A model generated the notes under the pieces. The model did not search any database, was not told the origin of the DNA, and saw only the letters and a list, made by a program, of their open reading frames with translations. Position numbers and translations under genes: made by a program. 64,000 nt of DNA from Flammula alnicola (lineage: Eukaryota > Basidiomycota > Agaricomycetes > Agaricales > Strophariaceae): the NCBI GenBank assembly GCA_015499995.1, contig JADNRV010000099.1, positions 62,001 to 126,000 on the forward strand, in the 5' to 3' direction. Within the stretch, counting starts at the first letter, position 1. The number at the start of each line of letters is the position of its first letter. Positions 45,641 through 57,105 of this stretch are shown piece by piece.

Positions 45641-47262
45641 GTAAGCAATGCCATAAAGCTTTCACTTACCTGTGGCATTGTGATTGTATCAGGGTTCACA
45701 GATTCTGGATCAGCCTAGCACGACATCAGTATTGTATAGAGTATAAAATAGCCACTGACAAATCCTGCATCTATTCCACTTACCCACCCACCATGGGGAG
45801 CATCCTTGCATTCTATGGAAAATGTGATAATATATGTGATTCGCACTATAGCACCACTGCAGGGTACATAAACATCTCACTCTTCAGATATATTCTTTAC
45901 TCAACTTATTTACAGATTGATTCAGACATTCTTTGGAGTGAACAATAGAGCTCAATATATTCTCATGGTTTTATTGAGTGCTGGGAAACATTCATATAAA
46001 GATGAAAAATGCATTTCAAGAAATGTGAGTTTGTACAATCTCATATTCTTGCATCTGTCCATTGAAGTCTGTCTCATGTTCCACAGTATGGTCACTCTCT
46101 CACAGAGTAGAAATGCTGATGTGACTGATGAGTGAGTGCCAGCTGACACTGTCTTTTCAGGAGACATCCTCAACATTGAGGGTATCAGCAGCATTTGCAC
46201 CTACTGCATCAAAGAACATATTGTGAGCAGTGCCAGGAGTACTTTGTTATCACCACCACTATCAATCTAGAACAAGACAATTGTACAGCAAACCTAATAG
46301 TGTCAAATGATAAGATAGCAAATTGGATTAATTATTGCAGTAGTGATGGGCACAGATGCCAACACCTGTGTGGGTTTACAGGTATGGGTATGGGTATAGC
46401 AGGTGCAGGTGCAGGTGTACTTTGAGTGACCCTCAGCCAAACCCACACCTGTGCACTTGGGTCACAGGTTTTCAGTTGGCACACAGAAAAATCTAAAATA
46501 AATAGGATATAGTGACCAAAAAATGAGCAGGGATATTGTGTCTAGTGATAGAGTGATATATATAGTGAGATGGAATTGAGAGGTGAGCTGAAGGCAGAAG
46601 GTGTGGTATAGGTGTGAACTGGAGTTTCACTTACATATTCTAGTTCAGGAGCCTGGTGTCTCTGGCATTTATCCAGGTATCTCCTCCATCTTTGAGACTT
46701 ATTAACTATTTAATACCCCAGGATCCAGATTAAAACTATAAATTCTCTGTTGATTGGAGGCTGACTTGTAATATTATGTCTTCCATGCTTATATGGACAT
46801 TCTCAGGGAAGGCATTCTTGAGGAGGGAATGTTGAGCAGAAATTGTCTGGAAAGACTTGCCTTTGGCCACTATGGCTTGAAGCTTTTGCACCAAATTTTG
46901 TCCCCCAAATTGTTTGGTTTTTTCTCCAAGGCAGAGATTAAAGCCAGTGTCTATATTATGGAACATCTACTGCCTCTAATGTGGTATCAAAAGGGATGAA
47001 AAACACTTTTCAACTTAAACCTGTTATTGACTGCCCCTCAACTTAACAAAATTTCCAGTGTTCTCAAAGATATTGTGAAGCACTTAGAATCCCTCAAATT
47101 TGTCTATAGAGATTTATGTTCAACAATCTCATAATTAAAATGCCAACTAGTTTACAATTTTATCTATGTAGATACCACAATACAACAAACCAGGAAAAAG
47201 TTTCAGTTGTGAAAATAGCTAGTATTATATTTGGATTAACAATAAAAGTAGAAATATATAAA
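45641..47262. other. AT-rich interval with repeat fragment
   Basis: At 46341-46470 there is a stretch of ggtatgggtatggg, gcaggtgcaggtg and cccacacctgtg, related to 51893-52217. A minus-strand exon-like frame (46966-46736) has no recognised family. Confidence 0.35.
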
Positions 47263-47690
47263 GAACACCAAGGGATCAGTTCAAAAAAAACAATAAATGA
47301 TCAATTATTCTCAGTATCTAATTTTTAATCAAAGAGGAAGCACCCAAAGACCCAATCTAAAAAGAAAACCAACAGGCATTTTGCAGCCAAAAAAGGCAAT
47401 ATTTTCAAATAAAGGTGGGTAGAGCCAATTAAACCAGTACTGGACAGAGCCCATTACTAGCTACATAAAGAAGTGGAAGAGATCAGTCATTTATAAAAAT
47501 AAAGCAAGAGATAATCAATAATTTTCAGGATCTATTTTTAAATGAAAGAAGAAGCACTCAAAGAAGCTGCACCCAAAGACCCAGGCAAAATTATAAACCA
47601 ACAGCCAACATGAAGCTATAAAAGGTAATATTTCCTAATAAGGATGGGTACTGGGTAGGGCCAATTGAACAATGTTAAACAGCCCTGAGT
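47263..47690. repeat. Diverged tandem duplication of about 215 bp
   Basis: The two halves share, in order, gatcagt, aataa-tgatcaat, cagtatcta/caggatcta, cacccaaagacccaa, aaccaacag, aaggcaatatttt/aaggtaatatttc and gccaatt. Function unknown. Confidence 0.5.
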
Positions 47691-48359
47691 GCATGCTAGG
47701 CTCACACTCAGTTCACTTTTATCTAATTAACTAGTCCAATGCCTGTTATTCCTTTTATCTTTGTATTTGCTGCTATTTCTGTTATTGAAATGCCCTTTAT
47801 AAAGGATATTCCTCCTGCTGATCTTTCAATGTAAGCACCATAGTTTACACCAGAGGAAGTAGCTTCAGATGGAGTATCAAGAAGTGTTTTTTAACCTACA
47901 GCCAAATATGTTGCTTTGATAATTCTGGATAATCTAATATATCACTAATATTGCAGTAGATTAGTAATAGACCTTTTGCTGAGGTCACTATTTTATTAGA
48001 CAGACTTAATTCCAAGCCAGTCACTTGTGTTAGTGGGCCACCACTTTGCATGGCAGTATGACTCTTTTTCTTTTTGATTTTTTTGATTTTTTGATGTTTT
48101 TATTTTTATTCTTTATATAACTTGTAATTCTACTGATAGTATGGCCTACTTGAACAATAAATGCAATAAATTAGTTGTTTGTTTCCACATCTGCTTAACT
48201 ATTGAACATCAGATAATAGATCAATCATTTATTCTTTTCTGCATACAGACCCAGTGGATATGTCATCATGAAACTATACTGCCCCAGACCTGTCTACAAT
48301 TTGACTTGTAAAGTAATTCTCTCCACTGTATATAAGTCCACACAGGGTCAGATTACCAG
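47691..48359. other. No gene recognised
   Basis: AT-rich; no coding motif or repeat structure seen. Confidence 0.3.
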
Positions 48360-48361
48360 TA

Positions 48362-48846
48362 AGGTATGGCTCATGCATGATCCTCAAATGACACGTGAGG
48401 TGACATTTCTGTGACCCAGCAAAGCAGCAAAGCACTTCACGAGCACGTTTGACACAAATTAATGTATTAAATGTGTTGTTGGTAGCCTGTTGCATGTTTA
48501 GCACTTGTAGTCTTTTTTGTATTTGGGGTAGCCCATATTCCCAAGATTTCTGAGTAAGTACACCCAGAGCCTTTAACGGTATCACAGGTGCAGCTATTGA
48601 GGGGAGAACATGTATACAAGTGGAAAATACGCGTAAAATGAGTGTATTTTGTTAATGGCCTTTTCTTACAGATGAAATCAAAAAATCCCTTTGCAGTACA
48701 TCCTAGATATTACCATTTTGGAGGTCGTCCTGCAGCCATATTTGTTAATTTGTCCTTATTGCAATGGCCATTAGTTTTTTGGTAGAAATATCGCAGATGT
48801 TACACTTTATCATGTGACATTTGAGGATCGTGCATGAGCCATACCT
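48362..48846. mobile_element. Tc1/mariner-type MITE (485 bp, TA TSD)
   Basis: The left arm AGGTATGGCTCATGCATGAT and the reverse complement of the right arm match for about 35 bp with few differences. Both are flanked by TA (48360-48361 and 48847-48848). There is no coding capacity. The termini begin AGGTA, as do those of the element at 57698-60663, but the rest of the inverted repeat differs. Confidence 0.75.
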
Positions 48847-49057
48847 TACTTCCATCTATTATATTCATTCTAAACTCAACACTAACCTTGGTTCCCTCCA
48901 GTTCATCCATTCCAGTCACAATAAAGTGTGGTACTTCACATATTTGTGTCTCTCTATACAAGTAAGCTGTGATGGCTCTTTGCTAATATGTAGGACAAAC
49001 TCTTCTCATCCAGGAGTTTGTATGCAAACATAAGGCATCTATAACTGTAGGCTGGGA

Positions 49058-49219
49058 GGGTACTTTACCCTCCTCCACCTATTCCTGGTGGACTCCATGG
49101 ACTCCGCATAAAATTGGTGGAGTCTAGATGAACTCTGGATAGACTCCATATGGAACCAAAAAACACTGTACAACTCCACTATAAAAAAGTGGAGTCCATA
49201 TGGACTCCACCTGGACTCC
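49058..49219 (-). mobile_element. Truncated KDZ-type end G
   Basis: GGTACTTTACCCTCC, then CTATTCCTGGTGGACTCC, reproduces the right end of element C, in reverse orientation, for about 160 bp, including cgcataaaattggtgga. It stops exactly where an LTR-like sequence starts at 49220. Confidence 0.75.
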
Positions 49220-49775
49220 TGTTATGGTACTACATATTTACTATAATTAAACACTTCTCAATCTCTACTAGGCCATGCACGTATGCTAAAATGCATACCT
49301 TAAGTCTCGCATATGGATTTGTGCATCAAGAGTCATTGGAGCACAGCCACATGGTTAATGATGCAGCTGTGCTGCCATGCGCATGACTCGAGTCATCTTA
49401 ACAAAGACATGCATCTTACAACCAGAAGGAACCACACACATGTTGAACCTAGGAGAAGATAAGAAAAGGATACAGAAACTACTAAGACATTCCAGTACTT
49501 TCCTTAGAAATTAGTATATAAGAAGACCTGTAAATAGTTAGAATACATATCTTTTTACCCTCAATCAAACAGTGTGAACTAAGTCCAGAGAAAGATTCTC
49601 TTTGTCAACTTACCTTAAGCTTATTTATAATGTTTGGGCTTCCTCTCATTATAAGACCGACAGGGTTTCCTGTGGTCATAAGCTCATTTAAGTGCTAAAG
49701 GTATAATTCTCATGATCAAACATCGATACTCAAGTGATTACTCATATCTTACTCATATATCTTATCTCGCTAACA
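49220..49775 (+). repeat. Probable LTR (about 556 bp)
   Basis: It starts TGTTATGG and ends CGCTAACA, giving TGTTA/TAACA inverted termini. A TATA-like tatataag is near 49513 and is followed about 60 bases on by ccctcaatcaaacagtgtga. A gag-like frame starts about 110 bases downstream. No second LTR was found in the window, so the assignment is tentative. Confidence 0.45.
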
Positions 49776-49886
49776 TTAGGAATTATATGCAGTTTTCAAC
49801 ATTGGTGGACACATTAGGAAATTGAGTAATTGACATAGCTTATTCAAATCTTCATCACATTCCCGCTACTTTAGGTCGATCATACC

Positions 49887-50243
49887 ATGACTAGTCTATC
49901 TCCAATAATACTGGAGAATCAGGACCAGGAACTGAGTCAACTTATGGATCCACAAGTTGGAGATTACTCTCTTTTAGAAGACACTGAAATAGATTTACCA
50001 GAACTTGAACAATTCAGTGAAGCTGTTTCAAATGAAGACATCATTGGAGAACCTGAAGATGTCAACATGAATGTTCCTACCTTCGCTACCCCTTACAAGC
50101 TTGCTGACAAGGAGGATCTTAGTGAAAGAAAGAAACTAGCTGTTATCTATGGTGCAGTGGCTTTTGGATATTCTTTTTTTTTGAAGGGAAAATGTTCAAT
50201 TGCCAGTTGTATAAGGATATTGTCATGTGCAGTCCAGATATAG
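49887..50243 (+). pseudogene. Acidic gag-like ORF fragment
   Basis: The 118-residue frame starts MTSLSPIILENQDQEL and is acidic through EDTEIDLPELEQF and GEPEDVNMNV. It becomes basic after YKLADKEDLSERKK and then degenerates. Its position just 3' of a probable LTR suggests a truncated gag start, but no zinc knuckle or pol domain follows. Confidence 0.35.
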
Positions 50244-50324
50244 ACAGGTTGTACCGTACATACACTCTTCACCCAATACTACTATGTGCCATGTCCATCT
50301 GAGTGCCTTAGGCCTGCTTGCCCA

Positions 50325-51000
50325 ACCACACCACAAGTACTTGGACTTTTAAGTCTGAGTCCCTGCAAGTATTCCCACAAATAAACTCGTAACTTTCCAA
50401 TAACATTCATTTCTATATAAAACAAATATATTAAGGCACTTTATGATGTACAAAAGCCTTAATTTAATAGATAATGATTCATAATATTCTTTGTGATGGC
50501 TAGAAGTCATGTATCAGCTATATTCCACAATACTCACAAGTATTTTATCTTCCAAAACCAATACTTGGACTCTCAAAGGTTTTTTCCCATGAGTACTTGG
50601 ATTCACAAGTCTGAGTTTTTGCAAGTATTCCCACGAGTGAACTCACAAGTACTTGCATAAGACTTGGAATCGTGCTCAGCCTTAACCAGAATGACTTTGG
50701 GATCACTGATTGCTCAACTTCAACATCACAGTCACATTGTTCCTTGCCAGTCATAACATTTGTCATAACATTTGCCATATTTTCTGTGTTGTGTGAGCTA
50801 TATTGGAGCTTTCAGGTAGAGCAGTCTATGGTCTAGTAGCTCTCTCAAAGTGATATAGGTCTATGTAATGCTATGAGTATTTCGTGCAGCATGCTACCAT
50901 GCTATCTGGTGCTACATAAATTTACTGAATTGCTACAAAGTGCTACAAAAAAGGTAGAAATCTACAGTGCTATGAGTGTTATCCATGCTATGTTGAGCTA
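50325..51000. repeat. Short-motif repeat regions
   Basis: From 50325 to 50670, caagtacttg and caagtattcccac recur in both orientations, suggesting an old MITE without clear ends. From 50850 to 51000, gctac and gtgctat motifs recur (gctacaaagtgctacaaa). Confidence 0.45.
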
Positions 51001-51025
51001 GATTGAATTTTGAATTTTTCCTGAT

Positions 51026-51623
51026 TAGTGTTGCCAAAGTTCAGTTCAGTCCGGTTCTTATCCCTCTTGGCCTGAACCGAGAACTGAACTGTTAGAAAAT
51101 TTGCTGGACTGAACTGGACTGGACATAACTGCTTAGAATTGGTTCGAACTGCTGAACTGGTTAAAAAAAAAACTGAAAAGCAGAAATAAATTAACTGTAA
51201 GTTCAGAAGATGTAAAATACACTCTTTTTCAATCAAAATGTAAATATTTCATCTTTTTCTGAGGTGTTCTGTGGGCAGAAATTAGAAATGTCATGAAGAT
51301 TTGCATGTTCAGCACTAACTGACTACTTTTAAACTCTGGAACACATGCCGTGAAGCTTCTCAGAGAGTGTGTTTTGGCATCCCTCAAATGATTTTTACTT
51401 TTCTCTGTCATTTCTCAGTTGATTTCTGAGATTTTTCTTATTCTTGGAGGTCAGTTCTGACCGGTTCATAATTAGTTCAGGCATTTTAGCCAAATGTCTG
51501 AACTGAGAACTGAACTCACAACAGAAATTCGAGAACTAAACAGGACTGAACTAAACTTTCAGTTTTTTGGTTCTGTCAGTTCTGGTTCTCTGCATCAGTT
51601 CAGAATGAACTTCGGGAACACTA
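51026..51623. mobile_element. hAT-type MITE with perfect 8-bp TSD (598 bp)
   Basis: It starts TAGTGTTGCCAAAGTTCA and ends, reverse-complemented, TAGTGTTCCCGAAGTTCA. Flanks 51018-51025 and 51624-51631 are both ttcctgat. The arms are filled with ctgaactg, gttctggttc and related motifs in both orientations; the middle encodes nothing. Confidence 0.85.
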
Positions 51624-51892
51624 TTCCTGATGAAGGGTCATAACAGTCACAGTCAGTGCTTGATGGCATTGGGCATTGAGAAAGGAGATGATGGACCCAT
51701 GTCAAGGAACCAGCAGGGAAGGTGGAGGTGTTGGCAGATAGAGGGCAGCAGCACTGGGCATGCTCAGTGCTGATCCCAGTGCTGAACCCAGTGGTGGATG
51801 CTGACATGATGGCATACAGTCATCATATCCAGTCCAGTACATGCTGACTGATAGAAATCACATCAGCATTCCCTGGGCTGAACCCACACTTA

Positions 51893-52217
51893 GGGAAATG
51901 CACGGGTTCAGATGACCTGCACATGTCACAGGTAAGGGTATCAATGGGTACAGGTATAGGTATGGATTCCGGTACCCATGAGCTTTAAAACAAGCCTCAG
52001 AACACCCAAAACGGTTAAGTTTTGGGTGAGATATTCTCAAAATGCTGAAATATTGCGAAATTGAGTATATCTCACCCAATTCTTGACCGTTTTGGCTATT
52101 TTGGGCCACATTTTGATGGGTATACCTGTGCGGGTCAGGATATGAGTTGCCACGGGTACAGGTATAGGTAGGCGCTGAGATACCCGAGGGTTACCTGTGC
52201 AATTCCCTATTCAGAGT
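51893..52217. mobile_element. MITE with gggtacaggtat arms (about 325 bp)
   Basis: The left arm has gggaaatgcacgggt and gggtacaggtataggta; the right arm has the inverse (gtacaggtataggtagg and acctgtgcaattccc). The 8-mer cacactta lies at 51885-51892 and 52218-52225 and may be the target duplication. A short complementary pair, cccaaaacggttaag and ttgaccgttttgg, sits at the centre. Confidence 0.55.
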
Positions 52218-52225
52218 CACACTTA

Positions 52226-53231
52226 AATTCTCGAGAATGAAATTTTATATTAGAGTAATAACACTTAAGTGTCAATAAAATTTTAGACTTGATATGCCAG
52301 CCTGGTTGGACTGGTCTGATCATTTTGCCATGCAAAGCAATGGCCCTCATCCCTCCAAGTTGATCTTGCTGGACATTCAAGTGAGCCTCCTGGGATGAAT
52401 ACAGCTCTTTGCTTCCTAATTTTTGAGTAACATTATTGAGAATAGTTACAAAACATATTAAATAATTCAAATTTGGTAGTACTCAAAATGTCTTCCAAAA
52501 GAGAGTGTGGAATGCTGCCTTCTCCAGTTTTGGGCCAATATCTACATGAGCAGCACTGTCCTAATTAGGTGACACCTGCCTATAATGCTAGTCTTGATGC
52601 AAAACCATCCACGCACATGGTCGGTCTTGTACTAAAGTTGGATGCCCAACAGGGAAGTGTGGGAGTGTCACAGTGATTAGATCAAATTTGTAGTCTCAAG
52701 CGAAAATCAATTCAAATTTTGTAGTGGCTCCATCAAATACTAATGAATTGCCCAAAACTGACTTGTCATTTTGAATCCTGCACCTATTCGCAACGAGGGG
52801 GTCAAATAAAAAATGAAAAATACAGTTCGATGCAGTACATGCAGGAGAATAATTCTTTCCTTATAAGCTAAATGGCAAGTTTAACCAGAGTTGTGATATT
52901 TAATGAAAAAGTCCAAACTTTACACTGTCCTGATGTCCAAGACTGAAAGAAGAATTTGGAACTGGAGAAACACCGGGCTCTGTCAATGTCAAGGATATGT
53001 TTAGAAAGGTCCATTTAATCGATTCAAAGTGATTAGAAGTCCAGGAAATTATCCGCCATCAAGTTATAACACTGTGAACAATGCAAGAATTAGGCAAAAT
53101 TAGTGTCAAATGCCCGAGATTTCCTCATGTCTATCTTTGCTATCTTCCAGAAGAAAATGGACAATGAGTGAACTAGTATTGAGTCTCTACATAATGCATT
53201 CAATCTCTTGCCCACCTGCACAATTTTAACA
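52226..53231. other. No gene recognised
   Basis: AT-rich interval upstream of the pogo-like gene; probably includes its 5' terminal region, but no inverted repeat partner was found. Confidence 0.3.
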
Positions 53232-55594
53232 ATGTCTGAAGCCTCTACTACTCCTTCTGAACAGCCTCCTACACCAGAAATTGATACCTTGGACGTGAAG
53301 GCCCGCATCCAGCTTGCCATTAATGCTATAAGCAAGTCCCCACTAGGCACAAATGGTCTACCTAAGCTTTCTATCTGTGAAGCTTGTCGCACCTATAATG
53401 TCAAGCGCGGACAGCTCATGAGCTGCCTAAATGGCTTTAAAACCAGGCAACAGGCACACACCCATGAGCGTGCATTGTCAGAGGCAGAAGAGGAGGTCCT
53501 CGCAGAATGGACCAAGACGTTAGGCCACTGCGGAACCCCAGTTACACTTGATATGCTCAGGGAATATGCATCGGCAAGTTTATTAATTTTTGATCATATC
53601 TCCGATGCACTTTCTAATTACACATTTAATCATCAGGAGATAGCAGGAAAGAAGGTTGGCATTAACTGGCCTAGGAAATTTATGGAAAGGCACCTGGAGT
53701 TGAAGATCAAGAGGACCACTGCTCTTGAGGAATGTTGAGCTCAATCATTAAACCCAATTGTCGTCGCCGAGTTTTACGAGATGATTAAAGACTTGATCGA
53801 GGTGAGCCCTGGCAACCCTGAAAATGACCTCATTGACTAAAGCACATCTAATCTAGGAGTACAAGATTCCAGTAGAAAATATCTACAATGCCAACAAGAA
53901 GGGGATTCAGCTTGGAGTTGGAAAGAGTCAGTCTTAAAACAAACCTTATAGATAAGACAATAATCGATTTGATATAATATAAGGTGTTTCAGCCATTGTT
54001 GACCGCAATCAAAAGAATGTCCAGCAAGTTGAAAATGGCAATTGCGAAATGGTTGCAATCATCGAAACCATCTGCGCTGATGGTACATCTTTACCACTGT
54101 CAGTTATTTTCCAGGCAAAGTGTTGTGTACTCGGGTGGGGAAAGAAAAATCCATCCAATGCTAGGTAGAATTCTACTTGTATTTCAATAGTCTTAATTCT
54201 TTCTCAATTACTACATTGCTTAAACCCAGCATAATGATCTCGGAAAATGGCTGGACAGACAAAGAGCTTGGAAGCAAGTGGGTTGAGTGAGATTTTCATC
54301 CCATGTCCCAGGCATGCAACAAATTGAACAGATATCGACTCCTGATTCTTGACAGCCACAATTACCACTGTACTTTCAAATTGTGTCGCTTCGCAGAATG
54401 GAACTGAATCATCGTCATCTGTTTACCTTCTCACACAACACATGCTCTGCAGCCATGCGACATTGGTGTTTTCAGTCTGTTATCTACAAGCTGGAAAACT
54501 TTGGTGAACTGCTTAACTCATGATGGGATCCCAATCACAAAGCTCAATTTTCTCAAGCACTATCACATGGCACGACATAAGGCCTTCAAACCTTCTACTA
54601 TTATTTCTGCATTTGCCAAATCTGGGATCTGGCCATTGAATCTGAATGCTATTCCGCTTGAAGCTTACGAACCTGCAAAGAACACGACTACGCAGGCAGC
54701 CATGCCCATATCATCTGATCTCACACCGCTTCTTGAAACTATCGAAGAAGAGTCTACCTCGCCCAATCCTGCTACGTCTACCGATACATCCGAAACACCC
54801 TTGCAATCAGGTTCCTCAACCTCAGCTGTGACGCTTTCAGCAAGATCAGCTATATCTGACACCTCCAACACATCTTCCTCATCCTCAGCGTCACAATGAT
54901 ATCGCTTGGTCAGAATCCCCCCACCCTTGCCACATACCGCAGGACAAGCAGACCTCCACAAGCAGATTGATCAGCTGCGAGGACTCCTTGATCGCACTCA
55001 AGACCAAATGGAGTGAGATCATGCTATCAAAACCTTGATGGTCAGGGAGAATGAGCATCTGCGTCAAATTCTATACCACAAGGAATCCAGCAAAAAGAAG
55101 ACTCACTCCTCATCTAACCCCCGCCATATGACCGGAGCCGAAAATCTAGATGAGCTTGCCTATGCCAAATGGAAAGGCGTGTGGAAAGCAACATTGAAGG
55201 AAGCGAGGAAAGCTTTCAAAGCATGCCGCAAGTTGATCGAGGAAGCAGAAAAAGAGATAGTGCAGGAGAAGAAATGGGTAGAGCAGGAGGCGAAGAGACA
55301 GGAGCGTGACATGGAGAAGAAAAAAGATGAAGAGAAATTGGTGGAGCATGAGCGCAAAAAAGAGGAACGCACTGTGAAGGCAGCAGAGAAGGCAGCAGCA
55401 ACAGCAGCCGCAAAGGCAGAGAAGGAGGCAGCGAAGGCAGAGAAGGAGGCAGCGAAGGCGGCCAAAGAACAAGAGAGGGTGAGGGTGAGGAGTGGGATGA
55501 GCCAGAGGCAGAGTCACTGCAGCAGGAAGTCAGGGGAATCATGGCGATACAGATTCAGAAGAGGACATGCTGGATCTGGAAATGATAGCATTTG
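53232..55594 (+). pseudogene. pogo-like (DDE_1) transposase, multiple stops
   Basis: ATG at 53232. An N-terminal helix-turn-helix region (CEACRTYNVKRGQLMSCLNG) precedes a CENP-B-like part (LAEWTKTLGHCGTPVTLDML, WPRKFMERHLELK). The DDE core follows: NIYNADEKGIQLGV, LLILDSHNYH and CLPSHTTHALQPCDIGVF. The C-terminal part has KPSTIISAFAKSGIWPLN, a Ser/Thr-rich stretch, then HMTGAEN and a long Lys/Glu/Ala coiled coil. TGA stops lie at 53736, 54405, 54897 and 55014, each consistent with CGA to TGA. Short introns can be placed near 53576 and 53800. At 53928-53995 a small palindromic sequence interrupts the core. Confidence 0.85.
53930..53990 (+). repeat. Palindromic ~60-bp element, copy P1
   Basis: Runs from cttaaaacaaaccttat to tgatataatataaggtgttt, with ataatcgattt in the centre. 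It is nearly identical to P2 at 57010-57066. It sits within the pogo-like coding region and is bounded by a GT (gtcagt, about 53926) and a CAG (about 53992), so it could be spliced as an intron. Confidence 0.65.
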
Positions 55595-55599
55595 ATGAT

Positions 55600-56995
55600 G
55601 AGTGGCAAATGCTAGGAAATATTTTATTTGTCCCACCTGAGCACCCTCGCCCTTGACCCAAGCAGCCAACACTCTGCACAGTTGTTGTCGAGCCCCAATC
55701 TCAGGTTTCGGAGGAGCCAGGTGCAAGTGAACCTCCAACAGGTCATGAAAATGGGAGTTCTCGGCGGTATCCTAGATGCACAATGCAGAACACTTAGTTA
55801 TTTTGTACAAGTATAAATGTAAATCATACATTACCTTGACTGGATGTGTTCCCAAAGTGTTGCAGTTGCGGGAGATGATGATACAAGCAGCGCAAAGTGA
55901 TAAGGAGGGAGCAGAGTCTTATCTCTGCGATCAAGGCACGTCACGTTTGCTCTGATTCCCACGTGTGGCCTGTTTCCCTGTGAAACTGGCATTTGGCAGT
56001 TAAATTATGCGTGTAGCGCAATTAGGACCTAACTGAGTTTGAAAACCTATACACATGTAAACAAAGCATCTGGCAGGAAATACATAGCTTTGTACTCCTT
56101 GGAAGATCGAGCACGGCAAAAAATTTCACTTTGTTCTCATAAAAATGTTGCTCCTACCTTCTTCAATGTGTCTGAAAAAAATGGAGACTTTGCACACTTT
56201 TTTGACCAAAAATGCGAAATTCTGCTCTGGGTGACCTTTCCTACATCCTGATTGCATACTTGCACATGAGAAAACATAGGATCAAGCCCCAAAAAATCCT
56301 GAGAATTCAGAGACACATGTAGAATTATATATTGAGGCTCAAATCTTAAAAAGTAAGACCCTGAAAATAGAGGAAAAATTGAAAATTTTGCCTTGAATTT
56401 TCACTGGAAATTAAATCCAGTCAGTATGTAGCAAAGATTCCATGCAATTAATTTAGGCCATGTCTGTCAAATACAACCACATTTTATTGGTAGTCTTTTC
56501 TTAAGGTCGCGCTTTGCGTGAGAGAAAAAATATGTGCATTTTGTGTGGACATGGAATTTGATGGTCCGAGATACATTGGGGTGCAAAGCGCTTGAGAAAA
56601 TTTTGGATTTCTATGCTACAATAAACTAGCATCCATAATGGTACATTTTGCATAATTTATATTAATTTATTCTGCCGCTGAGAGGTTGTGTTGGGTTCTC
56701 TTTTCTCTCTCTCAATTTAATTTATTTAATTTTTATTTAATTTAATTAATTTTCCACATGAACTACAACTTTGAACTAATAGGTGAGCCCGGCATTTTGG
56801 GTACTCGCACAAAAAATATTCATTCCGGTCGGAAATAAAATCTGAGACTTGAGAAATAGCATGATGAGACATATGTCTATCAGTTTGCATAAAAAAATTA
56901 AGCAGACTTTATCAGTACAACATATAATCTCATGTGTAATCTGAAATGGCCTGTTTCAGGGTCGGATACCGTAATTGGGATGCTGATGAGGCGTT
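55600..56995. other. No gene recognised
   Basis: Downstream of the pogo-like gene. 56690-56760 is nearly pure A/T. Short frames have no family motif. Confidence 0.35.
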
Positions 56996-57009
56996 GGTGT
57001 TTCTTAGTC

Positions 57010-57066
57010 TCTTAAAACAGACCTTATAAATCAAATGATAATCGATTTGATATAATATAAGGTCTG
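57010..57066 (+). repeat. Palindromic ~57-bp element, copy P2
   Basis: AACAGACCTTATA and TATAAGGTCTGTT form the arms around aatcgatttga. It lies between TAGTCT and TCCAAC, which are almost adjacent at the other end of the outer element, so it is a later insertion in that inverted repeat. Confidence 0.65.
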
Positions 57067-57105
57067 TTCCAACTTCCCGGACCTTTGGTGGGTGGGTCAA
57101 TTCGG

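Noticed and set aside
55146..55542. Minus-strand Ser/Ala/Leu/Phe-rich frames opposite the pogo-like coiled coil
   Set aside because: They are the antisense of the Lys/Glu/Ala-rich coiled coil, which is the conserved strand.
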